NCBI GenBank assembly: GCA_910587245.1
Contig: CAJULX010000006.1
Coordinates: 1 to 64,000, forward strand
Direction: 5' to 3'
Source: Candidatus Gastranaerophilales bacterium
GTDB taxonomy: Bacteria; Cyanobacteriota; Vampirovibrionia; Gastranaerophilales; Gastranaerophilaceae
Length of the DNA: 64,000 nt
Below the pieces are notes generated by a model. It saw only the letters and a program-made list of their open reading frames with translations, had not been told where the DNA came from and ran no database searches. Of this stretch, positions 52,727 through 61,165 are shown piece by piece. The translations under genes were made by a program, and so were the position numbers. Within the stretch, counting starts at the first letter, position 1, and every line of letters starts with the position of its first letter.

Positions 52727-54247
52727 CTAGTGCTCTATCATTGATTTTCCGGTCATCTCAACAGGCTGTTTAATTTCCATTAAATCAAGCACTGTAGGTG
52801 CTATATCACACAGGGCGCCGGTTTTACGTAAATTATATTTTTTATTGTCAACTATAATAAACGGCACAATATTGGTGGTGTGGGCGGTTTGAGGAGTTTT
52901 TGCAGCTTCATTGTACATCCACTCTGCATTTCCGTGGTCTGCCGTAATAATCATCTTGACTCCTTGTGAGAGAGCCTTTTTAGCGATTTTACCCACACAT
53001 TCATCCACAGCTTCGCAAGCCTTAACTGCGGCATCCATAACCCCTGTATGCCCCACCATATCAGGGTTTGCAAAGTTAACCAGAATAAAACCGTAGTCTT
53101 TGTTGTCAAGTGCCTCTAAAACGTTATCGCAAACCTCATATGCACTCATTTCCGGCTTCAAATCATACGTTGCAACCTTTGGAGAGGCTACAAGCTTACG
53201 GGTTTCCAGCTTTCCGGGTTCTTCAACCCCGCCGTTAAAGAAAAATGTTATGTGTGCGTACTTTTCAGTTTCCGCGGTTCTGAATTGTTTGATATTATTA
53301 TCGTCAAACACTTGTCCCAGAATGTTTTCAAGCTTTTGAGGTTTAAATGCGACAGCTAAATCAAAATTTTCATCGTATTGCGTCATACAAACATAGAAAA
53401 TATTTTTTAAAACTTTCTTGCGCTCAAAACCGTCGAAATCACTGAATGTTAACGCTCTTGTTATCTCCCTTGCCCTGTCAGGCCTGTAATTGAAGAATAT
53501 TACGGAATCACCGTCCGAAATTCTTTCTCCGCCGATTACCGCAGGCTCAACAAATTCGTCGCTTACATCCTTTTTATACGAGTCTTGTATAGCAGCCAAG
53601 GCGCTTTCAGCTTTATTACCTTCCCCTAAAACAAGGCAGTCATAGGCTCTTGACACTCTCTCCCACCTTGTATCCCTGTCCATAGCGTAGTATCGGCCTA
53701 TCACACTTGCAACAGGGGGCAGGTTTCTGCTTTTTAACATATCTTCTACCTGTGCCACAAAGGTTTCAGCACTCCTTGGAGGGGTGTCGCGCCCGTCTAA
53801 GAAGGTATGCACATATACACGCTTTATTGAATTGTCTGCTGCAAGCTTAATTAGGGCCTCTAAATGCTTCATTGAGCTGTGCACGCCGCCTGATGATGTA
53901 AGCCCCATAATGTGTAAAGCCCCGCCTGTAGCCTTTATGTGCTCTATTGCACGCTTGAATTCCTCATTTTTAAAGAATTCCCCTTCATCAATAGATTTAT
54001 TTATCCTTGTAAGCTCTTGATACACAACCCTTCCGGCGCCTATATTCAAATGACCTACTTCGGAATTTCCCATCTGACCCTCCGGCAGTCCTACATTCAG
54101 CCCGTCAGCATGGATTGTTGTATTTGACATGTTTTGTAAAAAACTATCGTAATTCGGTGTGTGTGCGGTTTTTACGGCGTTATATTTTTCTTCTTTTGAA
54201 ACGCCCCAGCCATCCAAAATGCACAATAGAACTCTATTTTGACTCAT
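52727..54247 (-). CDS. gpmI: 2,3-bisphosphoglycerate-independent phosphoglycerate mutase
   Basis: GpmI interconverts 3- and 2-phosphoglycerate in glycolysis using manganese. The alkaline-phosphatase-like protein (506 aa) shows LCILDGWGVSKEEKYNAV, the catalytic Ser in GQMGNSEVGHLNIGAGR, HTFLDGRDTPPRSA, FNYRPDRAREI, and the C-terminal TADHGNAEWM. AAGGAAGGAT precedes the ATG. It is divergent from the small gene at 54316. Confidence 0.97.
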   Translation of the reverse strand: MSQNRVLLCILDGWGVSKEEKYNAVKTAHTPNYDSFLQNMSNTTIHADGLNVGLPEGQMGNSEVGHLNIGAGRVVYQELTRINKSIDEGEFFKNEEFKRAIEHIKATGGALHIMGLTSSGGVHSSMKHLEALIKLAADNSIKRVYVHTFLDGRDTPPRSAETFVAQVEDMLKSRNLPPVASVIGRYYAMDRDTRWERVSRAYDCLVLGEGNKAESALAAIQDSYKKDVSDEFVEPAVIGGERISDGDSVIFFNYRPDRAREITRALTFSDFDGFERKKVLKNIFYVCMTQYDENFDLAVAFKPQKLENILGQVFDDNNIKQFRTAETEKYAHITFFFNGGVEEPGKLETRKLVASPKVATYDLKPEMSAYEVCDNVLEALDNKDYGFILVNFANPDMVGHTGVMDAAVKACEAVDECVGKIAKKALSQGVKMIITADHGNAEWMYNEAAKTPQTAHTTNIVPFIIVDNKKYNLRKTGALCDIAPTVLDLMEIKQPVEMTGKSMIEH

Positions 54248-54280
54248 TTTATCCTTCCTTAAAATATTGTTGTCTTTTTA

Positions 54281-54309
54281 TAGCCAATATACCACAAAAA
54301 TGCTAGAAT
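54281..54309 (+). promoter_or_regulatory. Leaderless-type promoter
   Basis: TAGCCA (54281-54286), 17 nt, then TAGAAT (54304-54309) preceded by TGC as an extended -10. The ATG at 54316 follows after 6 nt and no Shine-Dalgarno sequence is present. Confidence 0.5.
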
Positions 54310-54315
54310 ATTACT

Positions 54316-54807
54316 ATGCAAAATCATGTACTAAACAGTAATCTGAATACGCAAAAATCAAATTTTCCTTCAAGCTTGATTATAAAAGACGCACTGGGGG
54401 TTACTAGCCCTTATGCGGCAGAATCCGATATTGCGATTTCCGAGAAACAAATTTCAATTTTGGAAGATGCAATTCGCCGCTATGAAAGGCTTGAAGACGT
54501 AAGAAAATTTACAACTCTTGCGCTTGATGAAATTGAAACCGTTACGGAAGAGGAAATTAAAAGAGCATTAGAGCTTGAAAATGCCGTATCTATTGATAAT
54601 GAGCAGGCTGTATTGAATTTAATACAAAATGAAGGGTTTTTAAAAGACCTTGAAAGTGCCGATTTTTCAGAAATTCTATCGTCGGCATCAAGCGTTCTGG
54701 ATACAGCCGAAAGCATTGATGCAGAAGCAATTAATCCTTATGATGAGGATATTTTTGACCCTTCCGATTTTGATATTACCGATGATTTGGAAGATTATCA
54801 GGCTTAA
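54316..54807 (+). CDS. Acidic hypothetical protein, 163 aa
   Basis: The protein is not recognised. It is strongly acidic (Asp/Glu-rich, especially in the last 30 residues) and mostly helical, with no signal peptide, membrane span or Cys. The ATG at 54316 sits 6 nt after a -10 box, so the mRNA is probably leaderless. The YkgJ-family gene starts 3 nt after its stop, so the pair forms an operon. A regulatory or chaperone-like role is possible but not supported by a motif. Confidence 0.7.
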   Translation: MQNHVLNSNLNTQKSNFPSSLIIKDALGVTSPYAAESDIAISEKQISILEDAIRRYERLEDVRKFTTLALDEIETVTEEEIKRALELENAVSIDNEQAVLNLIQNEGFLKDLESADFSEILSSASSVLDTAESIDAEAINPYDEDIFDPSDFDITDDLEDYQA

Positions 54808-54810
54808 TAA

Positions 54811-55242
54811 ATGTTTACAAAAATTCTTCCTGAAAAATTCTGTGGAAAACTTAAAAAGTTTGTTTATCTTTATATTTTAAAAAGAAAGTATTACAGGGTT
54901 GGAAGCTGCGCCAAATGCGGCAGGTGCTGTAAAAACATTTACGTAAAGCACGGTAAAAATTTTATCTCTGACCCTGATTTGTTTAACAGATTAAAACCCT
55001 TGCACCCCTTTTATTTTGACCTTGAAATTATCGGAAAAGATGAAGTAGGGCTGCTTTTTGCCTGTAAAAATCTTGATGAAACAACAAAAACCTGCAAAAT
55101 CCACAATAAACGCGCAAAAATCTGCCGTGATTATCCTATGGAAGAAATTTTAAAAATGGGCGGAACTCTTGCAGAGGGCTGCGGATATAAATTCGTGCCG
55201 ATTGAAAAATTTTCTGAAATCTTAAATAAGATGAGCCGCTAA
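54811..55242 (+). CDS. YkgJ-family cysteine cluster protein
   Basis: This family of Cys-rich proteins is thought to bind iron-sulfur or zinc. Visible are SCAKCGRCCKNIYV (C33, C36, C39, C40), FACKNLDETTKTCKIHNKRAKICRDYP and a late CGYKF. The length is 143 aa. It follows an acidic partner gene by 3 nt. Its last 21 nt overlap the convergent folP gene. Confidence 0.9.
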   Translation: MFTKILPEKFCGKLKKFVYLYILKRKYYRVGSCAKCGRCCKNIYVKHGKNFISDPDLFNRLKPLHPFYFDLEIIGKDEVGLLFACKNLDETTKTCKIHNKRAKICRDYPMEEILKMGGTLAEGCGYKFVPIEKFSEILNKMSR

Positions 55243-56427
55243 ATTAAGCGCCTGTTTTGTTTTTGTCACATTATGCACACGCAGAATATCAATTTTTTTA
55301 AGCGCAAAATAAAAACTCAATTGTGCTGTTAAATCATCTAAAAGCTCATTGCATGGGGATTTTGCCTCATCTTTCAAGGCACCCGCGGCGGCACTTTTTA
55401 CAAATCTTTTTCTCGATAACCCTGCAAGTATAGGAAAACCAAGGCTTTTAAACTCTTCTATCTTTTTTACAATTTCAAAATTCTGTTCATTATTTTTTGC
55501 AAAGCCAAACCCGGGGTCAATAATTATTTTATCGTGCTGAATCCCGCAATCTAGTGCGTTTTGCGCCCTTGTCTGCAGTTCAAAATAAACTCCATCTGTT
55601 ACATCTTCGTAATTACAAAGCGTGTCCATGTTGTCGGGCGTACCTCTTGAGTGCATTATTACTATATTTGCACCGTTTTCTTTTGCTGCGGCAATCATAT
55701 TCTTATCATATGTTAATCCTGAAACATCATTTATGATATCAGCTCCCAGTTCTGTCATAACCCTTGCGGTGTCTGAATTTCTGGTGTCGATACTTATTTT
55801 TATGTTTTTGCAGCCGGAATTTTGTTTTAATTCTTTTATAACAGGTGTAAGCCTTTCTGTTTCAATATCAAAAGGCACAGCTTCCGCCCCGGGGCGCGTG
55901 CTTTCAGCCCCTATATCAATTATATCGGCACCGTCTTCAATCATTTTATAGGCGTGCTCAATAGCGTTTTTGGTGTACAGAAATTTTCCGCCGTCTGAAA
56001 AAGAGTCTTCCGTTATATTTAAAATTCCCATAATTTTTGGACAAAAAACCGCACCTTTTGCTGAATATCTATCTGCTTCAAAGATTTCAAGCTGTTTTGA
56101 AATTTCATCCGCAATTTTTGGCATAGAAAACTGCTGTCTTTTTAATTTTTCGCAAAGGGTTTCAAGCTGTGCTTTTGTGCCCGATAAAATAAGGTTTGAA
56201 CATTTGATGCTGTGGTCTAAAACCCCTCTGTGCACTGCAGCATCGCAGTTTGATGATAATGCGGTCTGCTTAATGATAGTTGCTGCTTCGGGTTTAAGGT
56301 TATAAATTTTAATATTTAAAAATTCGTGTTTATCTGCTCCAAAATCAAGATATGACGGGCTAAAACCGATTTTTTCAATCTCATTTTTTATATTATCCGT
56401 AAAAATTCTTCTTACTTTAAATTGCAT
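55222..56427 (-). CDS. folP: Dihydropteroate synthase, long form
   Basis: FolP condenses para-aminobenzoate with pterin pyrophosphate in folate synthesis. The TIM barrel begins near residue 132 with MGILNITEDSFSDGGKF and continues with ADIIDIGAESTRPGAE, SIDTRNSDTAR, DVSGLTYD and DPGFGFAK. The extra 130-residue N-terminal region matches the long DHPS form known from clostridia-like bacteria; its role is unclear. AGGAAA precedes the ATG. Other folate genes are not nearby. Confidence 0.95.
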   Translation of the reverse strand: MQFKVRRIFTDNIKNEIEKIGFSPSYLDFGADKHEFLNIKIYNLKPEAATIIKQTALSSNCDAAVHRGVLDHSIKCSNLILSGTKAQLETLCEKLKRQQFSMPKIADEISKQLEIFEADRYSAKGAVFCPKIMGILNITEDSFSDGGKFLYTKNAIEHAYKMIEDGADIIDIGAESTRPGAEAVPFDIETERLTPVIKELKQNSGCKNIKISIDTRNSDTARVMTELGADIINDVSGLTYDKNMIAAAKENGANIVIMHSRGTPDNMDTLCNYEDVTDGVYFELQTRAQNALDCGIQHDKIIIDPGFGFAKNNEQNFEIVKKIEEFKSLGFPILAGLSRKRFVKSAAAGALKDEAKSPCNELLDDLTAQLSFYFALKKIDILRVHNVTKTKQALNLAAHLI

Positions 56428-56490
56428 TTTCCTATTTTACAAATATAATAGAAATAATTCAATAATTATAATTATTTAGGAGATATAAAA

Positions 56491-56775
56491 ATGGAACAAA
56501 CAATTGTAAAAATCAACGCAGATGTGCGCGAAGCCGATAAAAATCCCCGCCAGCTAAGAGCTGCAGGTCTTCTTCCTGCAACCGTTTACGGCAAAGGTAT
56601 GGAATCAAAAAGCATTCAAATGAATGCACATGAATTTAATATGGCTTATAAAAACGCTCCTGAAGCAGTTTATGAAATTACCGTAGGTAAAGAAAAATTC
56701 ACTACAAATGTTCAGGAAGCTCAAATTCAATATTCAAATAATGCAATTTTAAACGTTGAATTTAAAACCGTTTAA
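56491..56775 (+). CDS. rplY: Ribosomal protein bL25, short form
   Basis: bL25 binds 5S rRNA. The 94-aa protein has the N-terminal ADVREADKNPRQLRAAGLLPATVYGKG, quoted here in part as NPRQLRAAGLLPATVYG, and ends after the 5S-binding domain. The CTC/TL5 C-terminal domain of many bacteria is absent, as in E. coli. TAGGAG precedes the ATG. It is transcribed alone and ends at a strong terminator. Confidence 0.93.
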   Translation: MEQTIVKINADVREADKNPRQLRAAGLLPATVYGKGMESKSIQMNAHEFNMAYKNAPEAVYEITVGKEKFTTNVQEAQIQYSNNAILNVEFKTV

Positions 56776-56791
56776 ATAAAAACGCTTAAAT

Positions 56792-56839
56792 ATATCGGGG
56801 TAAAAACAGCTTTTGTTGTGAGTTTACCCCGATATTTTA
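56792..56839. terminator. Intrinsic terminator between convergent genes
   Basis: A perfect 13-bp stem pairs 56792-56804 (ATATCGGGGTAAA) with 56823-56835 (TTTACCCCGATAT) around an 18-nt loop, followed by T residues. It ends rplY and slightly overlaps the stop of the convergent gene. Confidence 0.88.
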
Positions 56840-57136
56840 TTCTTCATTGTTATCGTCAATGGCGGATGAATAAAATTCCGCATATTCATTCAGCGAATTT
56901 ACAAAATGGTCATACCGCTCCATTCTCAGTTTCAGCCACCCGAGCATTGTATTTGCACCCATAATTTTTACAACTCTTGTCTGTGCAAAACATTTTCTTG
57001 CGGCATTGTATTTTTCCTCAAAAAATGTCTGACATTTGCAGTTTAATTCGTCTGCCAAATCGTAAAGTGTTTGAAGCCAGGCGCTTTGCACGCTGGATTC
57101 ATCAATTCTGAATTCTAAAATTGTGTTTTCTGCCAT
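56837..57136 (-). CDS. Small hypothetical protein, 99 aa
   Basis: The protein is not recognised. It is an acidic, helical 99-aa protein with two Cys in NCKCQ and one in RKCFAQ, and no signal or membrane segment. AGAGGC precedes the ATG. It stands alone, sharing a terminator with rplY and divergent from the DUF192 gene. Confidence 0.72.
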   Translation of the reverse strand: MAENTILEFRIDESSVQSAWLQTLYDLADELNCKCQTFFEEKYNAARKCFAQTRVVKIMGANTMLGWLKLRMERYDHFVNSLNEYAEFYSSAIDDNNEE

Positions 57137-57232
57137 AATTTATGCCTCTTGTTTTGTAAATTGCAAAATTAACGGGTGAAAAATTAACAGGGATGGGCTT
57201 TTTGGCTTTAAAATCCGATATTGTTAAGTTTT

Positions 57233-57261
57233 TTGTACTTGCTTCATACGACAGTTATAGT
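57233..57261 (+). promoter_or_regulatory. Sigma70-type promoter
   Basis: TTGTAC (57233-57238) and TATAGT (57256-57261) are 17 nt apart, with the next gene's Shine-Dalgarno sequence AAAGGGA and its ATG at 57318 further downstream, giving a leader of about 50 nt. Confidence 0.5.
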
Positions 57262-57317
57262 ATGCTATTGGTATGACTTAATTATATCAGAGTTTTAAGC
57301 TTTTTAAAGGGATAGCG

Positions 57318-57656
57318 ATGAGGTTTTGTAAAGTTTTGTTAAACGGTGAGGTTCTTTTTGCAAAAGCAAGAATAATGAATTCGTTTTTTGAGCGTTTATC
57401 AGGACTTATGTTTAAAAAGGATATTCCCTGTGATGCCCTTGTATTCAAAGATTGCGGCTCTATTCATTCTTTCTTTTGTTTTGTCATCTTTAATGCTTTA
57501 TTTATCGGCAGGGATGGAAAAATCTTGAATCATTTTACAAATATTAAACAAAATAAGATTTTACCGCCGGTTTTTAAAACAAAATATTTGATTGAATATT
57601 TAAATAAGCCCCTAAAATTCTCTGATAATGATATTATAGAAGTGGTCGAAATTTAG
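57318..57656 (+). CDS. DUF192-like protein, 112 aa
   Basis: The pattern RLSGLMFKKDIPCDALVF, then IHSFFCFVIFNALFIGRDG, matches the DUF192 family of small beta-rich proteins of unknown function. Most members are exported; this one lacks a signal peptide. Codons are ordinary for the region. AAAGGGATAGCG precedes the ATG. uvrC begins 36 nt later, so the two may share a transcript. Confidence 0.78.
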   Translation: MRFCKVLLNGEVLFAKARIMNSFFERLSGLMFKKDIPCDALVFKDCGSIHSFFCFVIFNALFIGRDGKILNHFTNIKQNKILPPVFKTKYLIEYLNKPLKFSDNDIIEVVEI

Positions 57657-57692
57657 ACGGCAGAGTATATTTAAAAACGGAGTACTGTTAAT

Positions 57693-59408
57693 TTGCCGAA
57701 AGAAAATGTTTCAAAATTTGTGCTTGAACAGGTAAAGTTAATGCCTAAACTGCCGGGGTGTTATCAATATTATGATGCTAAAGGTGAAGTAATATATGTA
57801 GGCAAGGCAAAAAACCTTTTTAACCGTGTAAAAAGCTATTTCACATCAAATGATTCAATTAAGGTTAACGTTATGGTGCCAAAAATTGCCAAAATTGAAT
57901 GCATTGTTGTGGATAGTGAGGTTGAGGCTCTAATTTTAGAAGCGGAACTCATTAAAAAATACAAGCCCCGCTATAATATTTTATTAAAGGACGATAAAAA
58001 ATTTCCCTATTTTCTTGTAACTGATGAAGAATATCCGAGAATTACCGTTGTAAGAAAAGCAAATAAAAATCCGCAGAAAGGTAAATATTTTGGTCCTTAT
58101 ACGGATTCAAGAGCAATGTGGGCAACCCTTGAATTAATCGGAAAAATTTTTCCCCTAAAAAAATGCAAAACCCCGAAATTTACCTCCCGCCCCTGTCTTT
58201 ATTATGATATCGGGCAATGTACGGCACCGTGTCAAAAAATGATATCAAGCGAAGAATATAAAAAAATATTAAAAGAAGCGGAAATGTTTTTATCGGGCAG
58301 ACAAAACGAGCTTTTGACCGCGCTTGAAAACGAGATGAAAAAATATTCCAAAAATCTTGAATTTGAAAAGGCGGCACGCTATAGAAATTCTTATCTTGAT
58401 GTTAAAAAGACGATGGAAAAACAAAAAATTGTTTCCGAAAATACAAAGGTTAATCAGGATTTTATAGGAATTGTACATGAACATAATCTGTATTCCGTGA
58501 GTATTCTTGAAATCAGGGAAGGACGCCTTATAAATAAGAAGGATTTTGATTTTTCGCAGTATGCATCCGCTCCTAAAGAAGATATTCTTGAGGAAGATAA
58601 TAAGCCTATCGGTCAGAATGATTTTTCCGAGGTTTCAAAAGCTGTTATGAGGGAATATTATTCAATTTTAAATGATAATGATATCCCGAAAAGTATAATT
58701 TTAAATGCACTCCCTGATGATAAAAATATTTATGAAGCCTGGCTTTCAAACCGTTCGGGCAAAAAGGTAATGCTTCAATTGCCAAAAAACAAAAAAGAGG
58801 AAGAAATCCTCGCGCTTGCACAGAAAAATGCCGAATTTAATATTGAACAGTTAAAATTAAAAGAATTTGCCGCACTTCAAAATGATTATAATGAGGTAGG
58901 GGCTTACATTCAAGAAAAACTCGGTCTTAAAAATTTTCCGCATACTATTGAATGCTACGATATTTCACATATTCAGGGTACGAATACCGTTGCAAGCCGT
59001 GTATTTTTTGAAAACGGTATGCCGAAAAAATCTCAATACCGCCGCTATAAGCTCCGCACGATTAAAAAGGGTGAAGTAGATGATTTTAAGAGTATGAGAG
59101 AAGTTTTATCCCGCAGATTTAAAAGGATTGTAAGCGGAGACGATACGGCGCCTGATTTAATTATAATTGACGGCGGCAAGGGGCAGCTATCGAGTGTCTA
59201 TGAAATTATGAAAGAATTTAATTTAAATATTGACCTTGTTTCCCTTGCAAAAAGAGAAGAAGAGGTATTCAAGCCTAATATCTCGGAACCTGTAATTTTT
59301 CCGATAAAATCACCCGCACTTCATCTTTTTCAGCGTGTAAGGGATGAAGCTCACCGCTTTGCTGTTACCTATCATAAAAAACTCAGAAGCAAAAATATGC
59401 TGAAATAG
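57693..59408 (+). CDS. uvrC: Excinuclease UvrC lacking the C-terminal HhH region
   Basis: UvrC makes the dual incision in nucleotide excision repair. Present are the GIY-YIG nuclease (GCYQYYDAKGEVIYVGKAKN, residues about 18-95), the UVR helix (EFEKAARYRNSYLDV, about 210-235) and the RNase H-like endonuclease (ECYDISHIQGTNTVASRVFF and IIDGGKGQLSSV). The protein stops after HRFAVTYHKKLRSKNMLK at 571 aa, where others continue about 50 residues with two helix-hairpin-helix DNA-binding motifs. The start is a TTG behind GGAG. The stop lies 1 nt from the convergent HTH gene. Confidence 0.95.
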   Translation: MPKENVSKFVLEQVKLMPKLPGCYQYYDAKGEVIYVGKAKNLFNRVKSYFTSNDSIKVNVMVPKIAKIECIVVDSEVEALILEAELIKKYKPRYNILLKDDKKFPYFLVTDEEYPRITVVRKANKNPQKGKYFGPYTDSRAMWATLELIGKIFPLKKCKTPKFTSRPCLYYDIGQCTAPCQKMISSEEYKKILKEAEMFLSGRQNELLTALENEMKKYSKNLEFEKAARYRNSYLDVKKTMEKQKIVSENTKVNQDFIGIVHEHNLYSVSILEIREGRLINKKDFDFSQYASAPKEDILEEDNKPIGQNDFSEVSKAVMREYYSILNDNDIPKSIILNALPDDKNIYEAWLSNRSGKKVMLQLPKNKKEEEILALAQKNAEFNIEQLKLKEFAALQNDYNEVGAYIQEKLGLKNFPHTIECYDISHIQGTNTVASRVFFENGMPKKSQYRRYKLRTIKKGEVDDFKSMREVLSRRFKRIVSGDDTAPDLIIIDGGKGQLSSVYEIMKEFNLNIDLVSLAKREEEVFKPNISEPVIFPIKSPALHLFQRVRDEAHRFAVTYHKKLRSKNMLK

Positions 59409-59409
59409 G

Positions 59410-59724
59410 TTATTTGAGTTGATTTATTAAATTTTCAATCAATAAAAGCTGATTTGCATTTTTAATATTTTTAATTTTTCCTGCCAGTATTTTTTTGTAC
59501 TCGGGTGTTATATTTTCATCGTATACAAAAAATTCATATGGCTGTACTTCAAGAATTTCGGGCAATTTCTGGAATACTTTAAATGACATAAAACTTTTGC
59601 CGGTTTCAATATTGCTCAAAGTGTTTGTTTCAATACCGATTTTTTCCGCAAGCTGCTCTTGTGTTAACCCTTTTTGTTTTCTAAAATATTTTATTTTGTT
59701 GCCGAGCGGTTTTCGTAAGTCCAT
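59410..59724 (-). CDS. XRE-family helix-turn-helix regulator, 104 aa
   Basis: The N-terminal HTH (GNKIKYFRKQKGLTQEQLAEK, quoted in part as FRKQKGLTQEQLAEKIG) is a typical Cro/CI-like DNA-binding domain, followed by a short helical tail. On the minus strand the ATG lies 6 nt after a TATTAT box (59736-59731) and no Shine-Dalgarno sequence is close, so it may be leaderless. The targets are unknown. Its 3' end abuts uvrC. Confidence 0.85.
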   Translation of the reverse strand: MDLRKPLGNKIKYFRKQKGLTQEQLAEKIGIETNTLSNIETGKSFMSFKVFQKLPEILEVQPYEFFVYDENITPEYKKILAGKIKNIKNANQLLLIENLINQLK

Positions 59725-59730
59725 ATCTTA

Positions 59731-59736
59731 ATAATA
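59731..59736 (-). promoter_or_regulatory. -10 box 6 nt before the ATG (weak promoter call)
   Basis: TATTAT (59736-59731, minus strand) lies 6 nt before the HTH gene ATG at 59724, the same spacing as in other leaderless candidates here. No convincing -35 box is visible. Confidence 0.3.
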
Positions 59737-59843
59737 AACGTTACTCCGAAATTAATAACCATTTATTTTGTGATAAAAATATTTGAATTATCATAATATA
59801 AATGGTATTATTAATGTAATTAGTAAATCGGGTAAAAAATATT

Positions 59844-60011
59844 ATGATGTTTAAAATTGATGATTTAATATATTTTGTTTTTGCAATGGTCATTATTGCG
59901 GTTGTTTTGTATATTGGTTTTGCGTTTGGAAGAATTTCGGATAATGTATGCAAAAAGGAAAATTCCAATATTTTTAAAAAAACTTTTCAAAATAAATATG
60001 AAGAAAAATGA
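59844..60011 (+). CDS. Small single-span membrane protein, 55 aa
   Basis: ATG at 59844 (a second ATG follows directly) opens a 55-codon frame ending with TGA at 60009-60011. Residues 8-28 form a hydrophobic membrane span (YFVFAMVIIAVVLYIGFAFG), followed by a basic polar tail. There is no recognised family. It is too short for composition tests to be decisive; the clean span and basic C-terminal side support a real small membrane protein, oriented with the tail in the cytoplasm. Confidence 0.5.
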   Translation: MMFKIDDLIYFVFAMVIIAVVLYIGFAFGRISDNVCKKENSNIFKKTFQNKYEEK

Positions 60012-60073
60012 TATCCTATGGTCAAAAAATTATATTACGGGTTTTATTTAAAATACCAAGGAAGGTATAACAT

Positions 60074-60643
60074 ATGGTTTCATTCGGTGCAAGATGCCAT
60101 GGTTTTTCAACCATTCAAAAGAACAATCTTTACACAGAGGCAAAAGATGAATTTGAGCCTGTATGTCTTATTGAGCTTGACCCTGCTTGTGCTGAAGACA
60201 TGACAGCCATTAATGATGTAAATTATATTTGGCATGCAAAGGAAGGCTACCCGGCTTGTATTTTTAATTGTATGAAATATGCTTTAATGCAAAAGCAGGC
60301 GGGTGAAGATTCAAATTTAAAATTTTATGCTATGACAACCCAGAATAAGGACTTTGAAAATCCCAGAGGCGAGGATATATTGGCGCTGGTGCAGGTATAT
60401 ACGGAAGACAGCGGTGATAAAAAAGTAGAATACATGCAGGTTAATCCTAAAAATAGTTATGAATCAAAAAGTAAATCCAAGTACAAACACACAGGCAGCA
60501 CCATGATGAATTTTTTAAAGGAATTTTTTTCAAGCAGAAAAATAGTATTGTTCCCCTGTGATACAAAAGCTGCCAAGTTTTATGAAGCTAATGGTTTCAG
60601 GGTATCCGATAAGCAAAGCGGAGAAATGACTTTTATTGCTTAA
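60074..60643 (+). CDS. GNAT-like acetyltransferase, 189 aa
   Basis: The C-terminal half shows the GNAT pattern: a strand at VEYMQVNP, the acetyl-CoA loop region KHTGSTMMNFLKEFF and the terminal FYEANGFRV. The N-terminal third is less typical. The substrate is unknown. GAAGG precedes the ATG at 60074. It is transcribed between the small membrane protein and the BlaI-type regulator, with about 160 nt of intergenic sequence after it. Confidence 0.72.
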   Translation: MVSFGARCHGFSTIQKNNLYTEAKDEFEPVCLIELDPACAEDMTAINDVNYIWHAKEGYPACIFNCMKYALMQKQAGEDSNLKFYAMTTQNKDFENPRGEDILALVQVYTEDSGDKKVEYMQVNPKNSYESKSKSKYKHTGSTMMNFLKEFFSSRKIVLFPCDTKAAKFYEANGFRVSDKQSGEMTFIA

Positions 60644-60746
60644 TTATTGGAATTGATTTTTCTGCTGCTATGTATTTAGATTAACTTTTGTTAAAATTTC
60701 AGTATTTAGAGGGTAAATTTCTGCTTTTAATTTTTTTCATAAGTGT

Positions 60747-60785
60747 TATAATAGTAGTAATAAAATCATGTAGTAGAAAATCATA
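60747..60785 (+). promoter_or_regulatory. -10 box followed by adjacent direct repeats (possible operator)
   Basis: TATAAT at 60747-60752 is followed at once by two adjacent imperfect direct repeats, TAGTAATAAAATCATG (60755-60770) and TAGTAGAAAATCATA (60771-60785), which share TAGTA and AAAATCAT. The position over the transcription start suits an autoregulatory operator for the BlaI-type repressor gene at 60807. Confidence 0.4.
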
Positions 60786-60806
60786 TTTAAAAAAGGATTT
60801 CAGCAA

Positions 60807-61163
60807 ATGAATTTAAAACACGGATCTCTTGAAAGTGTAATCTTAAACTCTTTATGGGAACTTGAAAAATGCGGTATATATAAAAATTCCGTTAAAGATG
60901 TTTTTGAATATATTAATAATTCAAGTTCGGCAAAAAGAGCCTACACTACTATTAAAACAGTTATGGACAGGCTTTATGAAAAAGAAGTTCTTTTAAGGAT
61001 TAAACAGGGTAAAAAATTCTACTACAGAACCGCATACTCAAGCAACGATATAATCACCACCTCGTTGCAAAAAATTGCTACACAATATTGCGGCGGCGAT
61101 ATTTCAAAACTGGCATCCATTGCAAGTTCTATTGCAAATTCCCAGTCTTCAATTAAGGTTTAA
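60807..61163 (+). CDS. BlaI/MecI/CopY-type transcriptional regulator
   Basis: The winged-helix pattern is clear: LESVILNSLWELEK, then AYTTIKTVMDRLYEKEVLLRIKQGKKFYY, quoted here as AYTTIKTVMDRLYEKEVL. In this family the repressor is usually inactivated by a BlaR1-type membrane protease. None is adjacent here, so the signal is unknown. The length is 118 aa. AAAGGATTT precedes the ATG. Two genes follow in tight order (2 and 5 nt gaps), likely co-transcribed. Confidence 0.85.
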   Translation: MNLKHGSLESVILNSLWELEKCGIYKNSVKDVFEYINNSSSAKRAYTTIKTVMDRLYEKEVLLRIKQGKKFYYRTAYSSNDIITTSLQKIATQYCGGDISKLASIASSIANSQSSIKV

Positions 61164-61165
61164 AA

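Noticed and set aside
59409..59500. A frameshifted remainder of the UvrC C-terminal domain
   Set aside because: No GIGP-like HhH sequence is visible in any plus-strand frame after the stop; the DNA is used by the convergent HTH gene.
59741..59968. 75-codon minus-strand frame
   Set aside because: It opposes the 55-aa single-span protein and would have an Ile-rich composition without a start context; the plus-strand frame looks more natural.
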